Source of the DNA: a candidate division LCP-89 bacterium B3_LCP
Lineage (GTDB): Bacteria > Electryoneota > B3-LCP
Assembly: GCA_005223185.1 (NCBI GenBank)
Contig: NJBN01000007.1
Location: 164,355 to 228,354 of the forward strand
Direction of reading: 5' to 3'
DNA length: 64,000 nt
Positions 1-8,164 of the stretch are shown here, piece by piece. Position 1 is the stretch's first letter. Every line of letters begins with the position of its first letter. Below the pieces are notes generated by a model. It made no database searches. It was not told where the DNA came from and saw only the letters and a list, made by a program, of their open reading frames with translations. The position numbers and the translations under genes are program-made.

Positions 1-331
1 GTTCCACACCAGCGTTGAATAGATCCCGGGAGTGCTTTGCTTTGATATTATCGATATCAGCTTTATGTTTTTCGCTGATTGCTATGGACGCGTCGAATTC
101 TTCAATCATGGCCGGGTATTCTTTGTGATGGGAATGGATCGTTCCCAACAGGTAATGCGCCTGTGCATCGTTGGGATTTTCTTTCAATCCTAACTGAAGC
201 TGCTCCTTGGCGTTGTCCAGTTCGTTCTGTTGAAGATAGATCTTGGCTGAGGTTACATAGGTACTCTGACAGCCGTTCAATCCGAAAGCCAGCAAGCATC
301 CTAACGCCAAAATAGTGATGATAGTCTTCAT
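1..331 (-). CDS. TPR-containing lipoprotein, 3' part cut by the window edge
   Basis: The minus strand opens with ATG at 331 and stays open to the window edge (110 codons). The N-terminus is a lipoprotein signal: a short basic start, a hydrophobic stretch and the lipobox LNGC, with the acylated Cys at residue 21. A TPR-like segment follows at about residues 28-85, with the alternating pattern of tetratricopeptide helices (LQQNELDNAKEQL, then NDAQAHYLLG). A weak AGAGG ribosome site lies about 6 bases upstream. It is probably an outer- or inner-membrane-anchored scaffold; its partner is unknown. It is too incomplete to assign further. Confidence 0.7.
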   Translation of the reverse strand, partial: MKTIITILALGCLLAFGLNGCQSTYVTSAKIYLQQNELDNAKEQLQLGLKENPNDAQAHYLLGTIHSHHKEYPAMIEEFDASIAISEKHKADIDNIKAKHSRDLFNAGVE

Positions 332-392
332 TTAAGCCTCTGCTCTTTGTTTATATTATGGTGATTTTATTAGTCTCTCGATGAGTTCCTTT

Positions 393-1433
393 TTATCCCC
401 TTAAAAAAGAAAAATCGTACGGCGGCTTGTGTACGCCGCGTTCAGTGATGATAGCGGCTACCAACTCGTTGGGAGTTACGTCAAAAGCAGGATTGTACGT
501 TTTAATTCCATCCGGCGCCGTGCGGCAGCCGTCAAATCCGGCGACCTCTTCGGACGCTCGTTCCTCGATGGGGATTAAATCGCCGGAAGCTAAAGATGGA
601 TCGACTGTGGAAGTCGGCGCAGCGACGTAAAAAGGCACGTTGTGTTCCTTAGCTGCCAAAGCAACCGTATAAGTACCAATTTTATTAGCCACGTCACCGT
701 TGCAGGCGATACGGTCAGAACCCACGATAACGGCATTCACCCACCCTTTACGCATAACTACAGCCGCCATGTTGTCGCATATTAGAGTAACGTCTATGCC
801 GTTCTGCTGAAGTTCCCAGGAGGTTAATCTGGCGCCTTGCAGCAGGGGTCTGGTTTCATCAGCATAGACGTGGATTTTCTTACCCTGTTCATGAGCTACA
901 TAAACTGGAGCCAATGCGGTTCCCATCCCTCCAGTGGCTAAAGAACCGGCATTGCAGTGCGTCAATACGGACATTTCATCTGCCAAGAGCGTGGCACCAT
1001 TTTCACCGATACTTCTGCACATGGCGTCATCCTCTTCATGTATCGCCAGCGCTTCTTTCGTTAAGGCATCCAGTGCCGCGCGCGTGTCATTCTGCTGGTC
1101 TAAAACCGATTCCATGCGGTCGATAGCCCAGGGCAGGTTGACTGCTGTAGGGCGAGTGGCACGCAGTTCATCCATGATGCGACGGGTTTCTTTACTGAAA
1201 GAATCAAACCCGTCCTCTGCAAGTGAGAGCGCACCTATCAATACGCCATAGGCTCCGGCGCATCCCAGAGCAGGCGCACCTCGAACTGCCAGGCGGCGTA
1301 TGGCATCGCACATCACCAGGTAGTCATCCGTTTCTATGTATTCTATACTGCCCGGCAATTTGGTCTGTTCAATCAATCTTACCTTTTTCTCATCAGGCAG
1401 CCATTCTAAAGTCTTCAAGCGCATTGATTTCAT
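393..1433 (-). CDS. mtnA: S-methyl-5-thioribose-1-phosphate isomerase
   Basis: Converts 5-methylthioribose-1-phosphate to 5-methylthioribulose-1-phosphate in the methionine salvage pathway (cytoplasm). At 346 residues it has the usual family length. RGAPALG (51-57), THCNAGSLATGG (158-169) with the catalytic Cys160, and GSDRIACNGDVANKIGTY with Asp240 match the known catalytic pair. Start is ATG at 1433; a second ATG three codons on is also possible. No other salvage gene is adjacent, so the rest of the pathway lies elsewhere or the enzyme is used in a shortened salvage route. Confidence 0.95.
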   Translation of the reverse strand: MKSMRLKTLEWLPDEKKVRLIEQTKLPGSIEYIETDDYLVMCDAIRRLAVRGAPALGCAGAYGVLIGALSLAEDGFDSFSKETRRIMDELRATRPTAVNLPWAIDRMESVLDQQNDTRAALDALTKEALAIHEEDDAMCRSIGENGATLLADEMSVLTHCNAGSLATGGMGTALAPVYVAHEQGKKIHVYADETRPLLQGARLTSWELQQNGIDVTLICDNMAAVVMRKGWVNAVIVGSDRIACNGDVANKIGTYTVALAAKEHNVPFYVAAPTSTVDPSLASGDLIPIEERASEEVAGFDGCRTAPDGIKTYNPAFDVTPNELVAAIITERGVHKPPYDFSFLRG

Positions 1434-1658
1434 CCCTACAGAAGGTACTGAAGCGTTGTTGGTACTACTTGTCAGAGTTATTTCGACCTATCGGTGAAAT
1501 TTAACCGATTTATAGATGGAAGTCAAGCTAAAAGCGGAGGAAACATTTTGAAGGAGAAATAACAAAAGGGTCAATTAAATATCGACCCACACACGCGTAG
1601 GGGTCGGGCTTGCCCCGACCCGCATCCTTTAAAATCTCCCCCCTATTTTAAAAAGTGC
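1434..1658. other. Intergenic region with two hairpins
   Basis: No gene is visible between mtnA and the secreted propeller gene. It holds a GGGTC/GACCC hairpin (about 1568-1588) and a copy of the GGGTCGGG-cttgc-CCCGACCC palindrome (1595-1623) that also occurs inside two secreted-protein genes. Confidence 0.6.
1595..1623. repeat. Palindromic element, family A (intergenic copy)
   Basis: Inverted repeat GGGTCGGG (1601-1608) and CCCGACCC (1614-1621), preceded by cgcgtag. The same leader and stem occur at 3524 and 54208, where they sit inside coding sequence. This copy is outside genes and gives the ancestral-looking context. Confidence 0.75.
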
Positions 1659-1687
1659 TTGACAAATAGCGGAATTATTGCTATATT
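1659..1687 (+). promoter_or_regulatory. Sigma70-type promoter of the secreted propeller gene
   Basis: TTGACA (1659-1664), exactly 17 bp, then TATATT (1682-1687). An AAAGGTG ribosome site lies just before the ATG at 1731. The architecture matches that seen upstream of most other secreted-protein genes here. Confidence 0.8.
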
Positions 1688-1730
1688 GAAATTATGGTTT
1701 CAAAATTATTCATAAAAAAAAGGTGAAATC

Positions 1731-2726
1731 ATGAAATGGAAAATGTTGCTTATCGCTCTTTTAGCTTCCCTGTTCATATTGGTTTCTATTGTGAATGCGC
1801 AAGTGTGGGAGGAATGGGTGGCTATGTACAATGGGCCGGGAGACGATTGGGATCGCCCTTACTCTATTGGAATAGATGCAAACGGGAGTATATACGTAAC
1901 GGGATACAGTTATGGTGAAAGTGGATATGCAGACTATGCAACTATCAAGTACGACGCAGGTGGCAGGGAACTTTGGGTGGTAAGGTATGATGGCCCTATG
2001 AGCGCAGGTGATTATGCAAAATGTCTTGGTATAAGCAACGACGGATATATTTATGTTACCGGCTACAGTAATCACACTTCTTGTTATGATTACGCTACTG
2101 TGAAGTATGATTCTACGGGTGAAGAGTTGTGGGTTACAAGGTACAATAGTCAATATAACTACAAAGATTATGCACAATCGCTAGCGCTGGATGATGTTGG
2201 TAATGTATATGTAACGGGTTATAGTGGTAGTCCTGGAATTCCAGTTATTGATTATGATTGTGTAACAATTAAATATAATTCATTAGGGGAAGAACAGTGG
2301 GTAGCAACATACAGTGGAGCAGCAGAGGAAAATGATAAATCATTTGACGTTGCAGTCGATCATAACGATAATTCTTATATTACAGGATATACATACGGGG
2401 CTACAGGTTGGGATTTTCTGACAATTAAATATAATACAGATGGTGAAGAGCAGTGGGTATCAATTTGGGATAATCCAGGATTGTGGCCATCTCCCACAGA
2501 TTTAGCTTTGGATAATGACTGCAATGTGTTCATAACTGGATCAACAGAACCATATGTTGAGGGTCATGCAGTGACCATAAAATATAACTCCGATGGCGAG
2601 GAGCGTGGGTGGCAGAATATTTCGGTCCAGGTCCGTTTCAAGAAGCCTCAGCAAATTCAATTGCAGTTGATGATAGTGGTTACATTTATATTACAGGATG
2701 TACAAGAATCAATTCCCAAGATGTAA
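1731..2726 (+). CDS. Secreted SBBP-repeat beta-propeller protein, N-terminal part (frameshifted)
   Basis: N-terminal signal peptide (residues 1-23, ending VNAQ) followed by repeats of about 50 residues of the pattern IYVTGYS..DYATIKYD..GxELWVxRY. This is the SBBP (seven-bladed propeller) repeat of exported proteins. At codon 292 the reading leaves the repeat consensus: GEERGW replaces the expected GEEQWVAEYF. Inserting one A between 2604 and 2605 restores it and joins this frame to the one starting at 2609. The rest of this frame to 2726 is out-of-frame nonsense. The gene is either a recent pseudogene or carries an assembly error. It is expressed from the promoter at 1659. Confidence 0.8.
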   Translation: MKWKMLLIALLASLFILVSIVNAQVWEEWVAMYNGPGDDWDRPYSIGIDANGSIYVTGYSYGESGYADYATIKYDAGGRELWVVRYDGPMSAGDYAKCLGISNDGYIYVTGYSNHTSCYDYATVKYDSTGEELWVTRYNSQYNYKDYAQSLALDDVGNVYVTGYSGSPGIPVIDYDCVTIKYNSLGEEQWVATYSGAAEENDKSFDVAVDHNDNSYITGYTYGATGWDFLTIKYNTDGEEQWVSIWDNPGLWPSPTDLALDNDCNVFITGSTEPYVEGHAVTIKYNSDGEERGWQNISVQVRFKKPQQIQLQLMIVVTFILQDVQESIPKM

Positions 2727-3691
2727 GAAAGATTTTTACCATAAAATACAATACAAATGGAGAAGAACAATGGGTTGCCCTTGCTGGTGAAGAGTGGGGT
2801 TGGGGTGGGAATGCAATCGCATTAGATGACAATGGAAATGTGTATGTTACAGGCACTAACAGCATCGATTACGCGAATTGTTCTTCAGACTATATTACTA
2901 TCAAGTATAATAACAATGGTGTGGAACAATGGCTTATTACTTACAACGGATTAGCTAACGGGAATGATGAGCCTACAGAAATTGTAACTACTGATAACTT
3001 AGACATCTATATTACTGGACATTCTTCACCCTACCCTATAGGTGGACAAATAGAATATGACTACTGCACCATCAAATACTCCCAATCCGGACCACCCATG
3101 CCTGTGGAATTGGTCGGCTTTGATGCTGAAATCCTAACAAATGGAGTAGAACTCAACTGGCAGACGGCATCTGAGATGGATTGCTACGGCTGGAAAGTTG
3201 AACGAAGGCAGGGTGATGAACAATATCAAGACATAAGTCCGCTAATCCCTGGTAATGGCACAACAGAAGAGCCGCATAATTACAGTTACATAGACCAAAC
3301 GACCCAAACCGGTGAAACCTACGAATACCGCCTGGAACAGATAGATATAGGCGGTTCCATCACCTTCTCTGATCCGATTATGGTGTCCTTACCTCCCTTA
3401 ACAGCCGGAGATTTTCATCTTTTCCAAAACTCCCCCAACCCCTTCAACGCCACCACAGTTATCAGTTTCTCGCTGCCGGTGGCGAGTATGGTACAGTTGG
3501 ATGTTTTTGATGTAACCGGCGCCCGCGTAGGGGTCGGTCTTGCGCCGACCCGCCCCTACACACCAGGCACCCACCAGATTAAATTTGATGGATCTGGTTT
3601 GCCGTCGGGAATTTATCTTTATAGGCTAACAGCATCGGGGTCAGGGGCGACCCCGACTATGAAGGTGGGTAAGATGGTGCTGCTTAAGTAA
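2609..3691 (+). CDS. Secreted SBBP-repeat beta-propeller protein, C-terminal part with T9SS sorting domain
   Basis: Continuation of the gene that begins at 1731, in the next frame. It carries further SBBP repeats to about residue 155, then a fibronectin-like/pre-CTD segment beginning MPVELVGFDAE with LNWQTASE. It ends in a type A sorting domain with NSPNPFNATTVISFSLP, GSGLPSGIYLYRL and the final KMVLLK. Two palindromic elements are built into the sorting domain in frame: residues GVGLAPTRPY come from the element at 3524, and SGSGATPT from the palindrome at 3635. The ATG at 2609 is not a true start; the natural start is 1731. Confidence 0.8.
   Translation: MAEYFGPGPFQEASANSIAVDDSGYIYITGCTRINSQDVRKIFTIKYNTNGEEQWVALAGEEWGWGGNAIALDDNGNVYVTGTNSIDYANCSSDYITIKYNNNGVEQWLITYNGLANGNDEPTEIVTTDNLDIYITGHSSPYPIGGQIEYDYCTIKYSQSGPPMPVELVGFDAEILTNGVELNWQTASEMDCYGWKVERRQGDEQYQDISPLIPGNGTTEEPHNYSYIDQTTQTGETYEYRLEQIDIGGSITFSDPIMVSLPPLTAGDFHLFQNSPNPFNATTVISFSLPVASMVQLDVFDVTGARVGVGLAPTRPYTPGTHQIKFDGSGLPSGIYLYRLTASGSGATPTMKVGKMVLLK
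3524..3560 (+). repeat. Palindromic element, family A, inside the sorting-domain coding sequence
   Basis: The first 29 bases (3524-3552) are identical to 54208-54236 in another secreted-protein gene. An inner GGTCGG/CCGACC stem is framed by GTAGGGG (3528-3534) and CCCCTAC (3553-3559). It is translated in frame and lies directly after the DVTGARV strand of the sorting domain. Confidence 0.85.
3635..3656 (+). repeat. Perfect 8-bp palindrome inside the sorting-domain coding sequence
   Basis: TCGGGGTC (3635-3642), loop aggggc, GACCCCGA (3649-3656). It encodes the extra SGSGATPT between the last two strands of the sorting domain. The half-site gtcggggtcagggg also occurs intergenically near 42112, and with one change near 18731. 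Confidence 0.75.
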
Positions 3692-3721
3692 AAGGGAAAA
3701 AGGTCGGTTCAAAAGCAAAGA

Positions 3722-3803
3722 ATGTCATTCTGAGGCCCAATTTATTGGGGCGAAGAATCTCATTTTAAATATACTGAGACTCTTCGCTTCGCTCAGAGTG
3801 ACA
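3722..3803. repeat. Inverted-repeat element of the GTCATTCTGAG type
   Basis: Left end atgtcattctgagg (3722) and right end ctcagagtgacat (to 3803) are inverted copies, with cgaagaatctc and gagactcttcg arms between. It lies just downstream of the propeller gene and could act as a transcription end. Confidence 0.7.
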
Positions 3804-3813
3804 TATTCAGTTG

Positions 3814-3853
3814 TGTCAGGTCCTGTCCCGCCCGAGCGGGATGTGACCTGACA
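3814..3853. repeat. Nested palindrome, family E copy 1
   Basis: Perfect outer arms TGTCAGGTC (3814-3822) and GACCTGACA (3845-3853), with an inner palindrome cccgcccgagcggg. Other copies at 53129, 59472 and 63491 keep the outer arm but carry different inner palindromes. Confidence 0.75.
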
Positions 3854-3874
3854 TTATTTTTGTGCACATCCGCT

Positions 3875-4774
3875 TTAAAATTTTGTAATCTCTTCCAAAT
3901 AGCGGCGGCGTTCTTCAATCTCTACCATGGTAAGGTCTTTCAGTCTGTCCACTGAGAATTTCTCTACGGCGAATGATGCGGTAATGGTGCCGTAAACTAA
4001 TGCCCGGCGGAAGGATTGGTGCGAAAGATCGTCCACCTTAGACAGGTAGCCGATCAATCCACCGGCAAAGGAATCGCCTGCACCAGTGGGATCGTAGAGG
4101 CTTTCCAGAGGGTAAGCCGGCAAAGTGAAGAAATCATCTTCAGAAATGATGAAAGCGCCGTGCTCGCCCTTTTTAATTATAACCGTTTCCGGACCTAATT
4201 TAATCACTTCCCGGGCAGCTTTTATGACATTCAGTTCTCCCGTTATCTGGCGCGCTTCCTGATCGTTTAAAATTACTGCATCAACCTTAGCCAATACCTG
4301 CTTTAACACAGTTAAATCGGTGTCTATCCACAAGTTCATCGTATCTAGCATAACTAACTTGGGGTCTTCAACTTGAGAAAGCACTTCAAGTTGTAACCCC
4401 GGGTGGATATTTGCTAAAAAGACATAAGGCGTATTTCTCACCTGAGCGGGTATTTTTGGTGAAAACGTTTCGAAGACGTTTAAGTGGGTGAATAGAGTGT
4501 CACGCTGATTCATATCCTCATGATAGACTCCCCCCCACCTGAAGGTCTTCCCCTGGGCAACTTCCAAACCGGAGAGATCGACATTTCTACTCTTTAAAAA
4601 CTCAATACTCTGCATGGGGAAGTCTTCGCCCACAACGGCGACAATCTTCACAGGAGTGAAATAACTCGCTGTAGCCGCAAAAAAGAAGGCTGACCCGCCT
4701 AAACAATCATCAACCTTTCCGTAAGGTGTTTCTATTGAATCCAGCGCCGCAGATCCAACCACTAATACGCTCAT
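3875..4774 (-). CDS. PfkB-family carbohydrate kinase
   Basis: ATP-dependent sugar/nucleoside kinase of the ribokinase fold, 299 residues. It shows the N-terminal GG motif in DCLGGSAFFFA (23-33), ILNDQEARQ (168-176), and the C-terminal signature DPTGAGDSF (228-236) with catalytic base Asp234 and the anion hole GAGD. A strong AGGAGGAG ribosome site lies 4-5 bases before the ATG; the argS stop codon lies inside the same stretch, so the two are cotranscribed with argS upstream. The substrate cannot be read from the sequence. Confidence 0.88.
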   Translation of the reverse strand: MSVLVVGSAALDSIETPYGKVDDCLGGSAFFFAATASYFTPVKIVAVVGEDFPMQSIEFLKSRNVDLSGLEVAQGKTFRWGGVYHEDMNQRDTLFTHLNVFETFSPKIPAQVRNTPYVFLANIHPGLQLEVLSQVEDPKLVMLDTMNLWIDTDLTVLKQVLAKVDAVILNDQEARQITGELNVIKAAREVIKLGPETVIIKKGEHGAFIISEDDFFTLPAYPLESLYDPTGAGDSFAGGLIGYLSKVDDLSHQSFRRALVYGTITASFAVEKFSVDRLKDLTMVEIEERRRYLEEITKF

Positions 4775-4784
4775 TTTTCTCCTC

Positions 4785-6410
4785 CTACATGGCTTCCGGA
4801 GCGGACATGCCCAGTAAACGCAGTCCTTCCCCCAGTACTATCTTCACAGCGTGGCATATAGCCAGTCGCGCTCTGGTGAGATCATCGTCATCTGAAAGCA
4901 CACGGCATTCGTGATAAAATCTAGTGAATGACGTTGCCAGATCGTTAAGATAACTATTAATTCGGTTGGGCGCAAGCTGTAATGCGGCGCTTTCAACCGT
5001 ATCGGGGAAAACCGATAAATTACGCAGCAATTTCTGCTCTTCAGGAGCTGTCAGTTTCAGCAGACATTCCGAATCAGCTTCCTGAACGTCACCAGCCTTG
5101 CGAAAGATCGAACAGATACGAGCGTGCGCATATTGCAGGTAATATACCGGACTCTTTTCTGAACGGTCTTTGGCAGTTTCGATGTCAAAATCAAGGTGTG
5201 AAGACCAGCGCCGTGACAGAAATATCTGTTTGGCAGCATCAGGACCCACTTCTTCGATAAGCTCCTTTAAGGTGATTATCTCACCGGTGCGCTTGGACAT
5301 TTTTACCGGTTTGCCGCTGCGCATGAGATTGACCTGTTGAACGATCACCACTTCTAAGAAATCATCTGGCAATCCTACAGCCTTCATGGCTGCCTGCATC
5401 CTCAACCCATGACCATGGTGGTCAGGACCAAGCAGGTCTATCACCTTATCGTATCCCCTTTTGGATTTATTAACATGGTAAGCGATATCCGGCAGAAAAT
5501 AGGTCGGTCGTTCATCGGAAGTGATCAATACCCTGTCTTCATTATCCCCAAAACTGGTACTGCGGAAGAAGAGCGCGCCATCTTTGCTGTAAGTATGCTC
5601 TCTCTCTTCCAGTAATTTCAGCGCCGTCTGATGTTCGTTATTTCTTCTCAGTTCACTCTCTTTGAACCAGTTATCAAACTGAATTCCGTAATCTTCCAGG
5701 GTAGAACGCTGATTTTCAACGATTCTGTCAGCGCTCCAACACCCCAAATCCTCATCAGGTAAGGTGAAAAGCGCATCACCGAATTCATCAATAGCTTCTG
5801 CGGCAATCTGCTTGACATAACTGCCGTGATACCCGCCTTCGGGGATCTCCCGGCTATTACCTTTTACTTCCCCGGCACGAGCTTTAACAGAAGCTCCCAA
5901 AAGCATTATCTGCTTTCCAGCATCGTTGATGTAGAATTCACTATCTACTGAGAACCCTATCTTACGCTGTAGCTTCACCATGGAATCCCCCAGAGCAGCA
6001 GCCCGCGCACTAACCACGTTCATCGGCCCGGTGGGGTTGGCTGATACGTATTCGAACAACCGCCGCTGTCCAGCGCCTCTGTCAGAATTGCCGAAATCGC
6101 TATTTAATCTCAAGATGGCTTGCAACAGATGAATCAGGGCGTTTTCAGAAAAAAAGAAATTCAAGTAACCCGGACCGGCAATTTCAACTTTAGTTATTGG
6201 ATCCGAATCAATCGGAAGGACGTTTTTGATCTGTTCTGCTATTTGGCGGGGCGGTTGTTTCAACTGTTTCGCCAGACTAAGCGCCACCGTGCAGGATCGA
6301 TCACCCATATTAGGATCGGGCGGCACTTCGATGACGATAGGAACCTCAGGGAAGTCCAGATCACCTAAGGACTTTACTATCAGGCCCTTTACTATAAGCG
6401 TTAGATTCAC
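4785..6410 (-). CDS. argS: Arginyl-tRNA synthetase
   Basis: Class I aminoacyl-tRNA synthetase charging tRNA-Arg. It has 541 residues, close to the usual 550-590: N-terminal Add-1 domain (1-90), Rossmann catalytic core, KMSKR (370-374), DALR anticodon-binding domain, and the family-typical end LLGMSAPEAM. The start appears to be GTG at 6410. The HIGH signature, normally GPLHVGHGR, reads GPMNVVSAR here (residues 128-136), so both histidines are replaced although the flanking SANPTGP and YINDAGKQI are intact. It is a genuine ArgS, but with an unusual active site or a lineage-specific variant. Confidence 0.93.
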   Translation of the reverse strand: MNLTLIVKGLIVKSLGDLDFPEVPIVIEVPPDPNMGDRSCTVALSLAKQLKQPPRQIAEQIKNVLPIDSDPITKVEIAGPGYLNFFFSENALIHLLQAILRLNSDFGNSDRGAGQRRLFEYVSANPTGPMNVVSARAAALGDSMVKLQRKIGFSVDSEFYINDAGKQIMLLGASVKARAGEVKGNSREIPEGGYHGSYVKQIAAEAIDEFGDALFTLPDEDLGCWSADRIVENQRSTLEDYGIQFDNWFKESELRRNNEHQTALKLLEEREHTYSKDGALFFRSTSFGDNEDRVLITSDERPTYFLPDIAYHVNKSKRGYDKVIDLLGPDHHGHGLRMQAAMKAVGLPDDFLEVVIVQQVNLMRSGKPVKMSKRTGEIITLKELIEEVGPDAAKQIFLSRRWSSHLDFDIETAKDRSEKSPVYYLQYAHARICSIFRKAGDVQEADSECLLKLTAPEEQKLLRNLSVFPDTVESAALQLAPNRINSYLNDLATSFTRFYHECRVLSDDDDLTRARLAICHAVKIVLGEGLRLLGMSAPEAM

Positions 6411-6475
6411 TTTGCTTGATGTGGATTATAATCTGGTTGGATTAGTTTAAAATACGCTAAGGGAAATGTTCTCGA

Positions 6476-6841
6476 TCAATCACCGGTCACAAAGGGAAGC
6501 TCAACCTTCTCACCTTCCCCCCAGAGGGCTTCCAAATCGTAGAAATGCCGCACTTCCGGCATGAATATATTAACCAGCACGTTCAGGTAATCTATCAGGA
6601 TCCACTGTAGGTTATCGAGACCTTCCGTGTGATGCGGTCTGATACCATCTTCTTTCAGCGTATCCGATATATGGTTAGCGATAGCCTTTAGATGCTGTTC
6701 CACCTGACCGTTTATCAGAACCAGATAATGAGCGAACTGCGAGATCTGGCGCACATCCAAAACCGTTATCGCTTCGCCTTTCTTATCCAGGGCGATTTGG
6801 GCTATTTGTAAAGCAAGCTGCCGACTTGCTCCTTCTTCAAT
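6476..6841 (-). CDS. rsfS: Ribosomal silencing factor RsfS (Iojap family)
   Basis: Binds ribosomal protein uL14 and blocks subunit joining in starvation. The core LDVRQISQFAHYLVL, the WILIDYLNVLVNIF strand and the end FYDLEALWGEGE match the family. The homologous N-terminus (EEGASRQLALQIAQIALD) extends 27 codons upstream of the TTG at 6760. In that stretch there is no ATG, GTG or TTG; the frame opens directly behind the stop of the upstream gene. The best placed initiator is ATT at 6841, behind AAGAGG. Other options are the TTG at 6760, giving a truncated 94-residue protein, or a sequence error. Confidence 0.85.
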   Translation of the reverse strand: MEEGASRQLALQIAQIALDKKGEAITVLDVRQISQFAHYLVLINGQVEQHLKAIANHISDTLKEDGIRPHHTEGLDNLQWILIDYLNVLVNIFMPEVRHFYDLEALWGEGEKVELPFVTGD

Positions 6842-6862
6842 TGACCTCTTCTTTGGCGTTAT

Positions 6863-7456
6863 TTACTCCGTTTCTAAATTTAACTGTTTATGGTCCCTAC
6901 CAATTACCAGAGTAACCATGATGTCCACCAGCGATGAATTGACGTCCTTACTTATGTTATCCGCCTCTATACCAAGCGATTCCGCCAGCAATTTTGCGGC
7001 ATGTTCGCTATTAGTGCCATTCTTGCGGATTATCAATTGAGAGGCTGAATAGTTCTGACTGCGGGCATTGCCGTAGCTCATCACGTCAAAACCGCGATCC
7101 CGTAATACACCCTTTACGCGCGAGGCGATACCACGCACACCGCATCCGTTCAAGACTTGCACCTTAACGTCAGCTAATGAGATCGATTTTTGAACCACAG
7201 AGGCTGTCTCTTCAGGAATCTCTCTCTCCTGTAGTGGCTCTTCTTTTACCTCTACAGGTTTACTTTCTTCAGTAGTCTGTTGCTGAAGTGCTATTGGTTT
7301 CTGCTTTGTTTCAGGTGCGGGTTTGAAATGATCCAAATATAGATCGACAGCAGTAAGCAGCACCAATAGGCACAAAAGAATGATGATGTAATATTCCTTT
7401 CCACCGTAACTTGCTCTGGAAGGGGTTCGCGACCGACCGCGGGGAGGTTTCTTCAT
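6863..7456 (-). CDS. LytR_C-domain membrane protein
   Basis: 197 residues: basic N-terminus, one membrane segment (about 26-42), a Lys/Glu/Gln-rich linker, then the LytR/CpsA/Psr C-terminal domain (about 96-190) beginning VKVQVLNGCGVRGIASRV and ending VDIMVTLVIG. The domain is found in envelope proteins and is probably exposed to the periplasm here. It sits directly upstream of rsfS with one stop codon between them, an arrangement common for LytR-type genes with iojap. The catalytic LCP domain is absent. Confidence 0.8.
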   Translation of the reverse strand: MKKPPRGRSRTPSRASYGGKEYYIIILLCLLVLLTAVDLYLDHFKPAPETKQKPIALQQQTTEESKPVEVKEEPLQEREIPEETASVVQKSISLADVKVQVLNGCGVRGIASRVKGVLRDRGFDVMSYGNARSQNYSASQLIIRKNGTNSEHAAKLLAESLGIEADNISKDVNSSLVDIMVTLVIGRDHKQLNLETE

Positions 7457-7558
7457 GGTTTACTCGTTCACATTTAAAAGCGCCACACAGTTCAGCGCGG
7501 CGCTGCTCTTATAAATTTAATCTAAAGTAATAAAATGTGTTTTGTTCCACTTATATAC

Positions 7559-8110
7559 TTATTCGGTTTTTACTTCTGTAACAAATCCCTGGGTCTGCTC
7601 AACCGGTGTTACAGGAGAGTTGGCATTGGGGGAGGTTACCCACCAGGGATAGTAACCGTAATTGGAAGGCCTCCCGTAGTTGGCTACTTCAAAGTGCAGG
7701 AACATGTTCTCGGCAGGTTTCCAAGTGAGAGCTGCACCCCCCACGAAGGAACCCGATCCAGACCAGGCATCTCCCTGATTGAAGGAAGAATAGGGTTGGT
7801 GCAAATATCCCAGGTTGAGGATTAGCGTCAATGGATTGGAAAGACGGTAACCGATGGTTTCCATGAAGAGACCCTGCGCCAACCCTTGTCCACCTGATGA
7901 TAAATAACTCATGGAATAGGAATGCGACATAGTCATACGACTGGGATCCAACAACCCAAAGGTCTGGACGCCCAAATAACCATCGCTTCCGGAACGGAGA
8001 TAATCACTTATGCCCGTATCGACTACACCGCCCTCGGTCTGTGACCAGCACAGACCGGCGCTTGATAGAATCAGTAAGAAAGTGATTATTAGTGTGCAAC
8101 CGGTTTTCAT
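7559..8110 (-). CDS. Secreted outer-membrane-type protein of unknown function
   Basis: The start was chosen at the ATG at 8110, which has AAGGA 8 bases upstream and begins a clear signal peptide (MKTGCTLIITFLLILSSAGLCWSQ). The frame also runs further upstream, but that part covers the promoter. The mature 160 residues are rich in Ser, Gly, Tyr and aromatic residues with alternating strands (YRLSNPLTLILNLGYLHQ, ALTWKPAENMFLHFEVANYG), resembling part of an outer-membrane beta-barrel. No sorting domain. Not recognised as a named family. Confidence 0.65.
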   Translation of the reverse strand: MKTGCTLIITFLLILSSAGLCWSQTEGGVVDTGISDYLRSGSDGYLGVQTFGLLDPSRMTMSHSYSMSYLSSGGQGLAQGLFMETIGYRLSNPLTLILNLGYLHQPYSSFNQGDAWSGSGSFVGGAALTWKPAENMFLHFEVANYGRPSNYGYYPWWVTSPNANSPVTPVEQTQGFVTEVKTE

Positions 8111-8135
8111 CGGGCTTTCCTTCATATATAAAAAT

Positions 8136-8164
8136 ATAATAGCAAGAAGAGAACTGAAAGTCAA
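8136..8164 (-). promoter_or_regulatory. Sigma70-type promoter of the 8110 gene
   Basis: On the minus strand TTGACT (8164-8159), 17 bp, TATTAT (8141-8136). It lies 26 bases before the chosen ATG, which supports the shorter reading of the gene. Confidence 0.75.
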
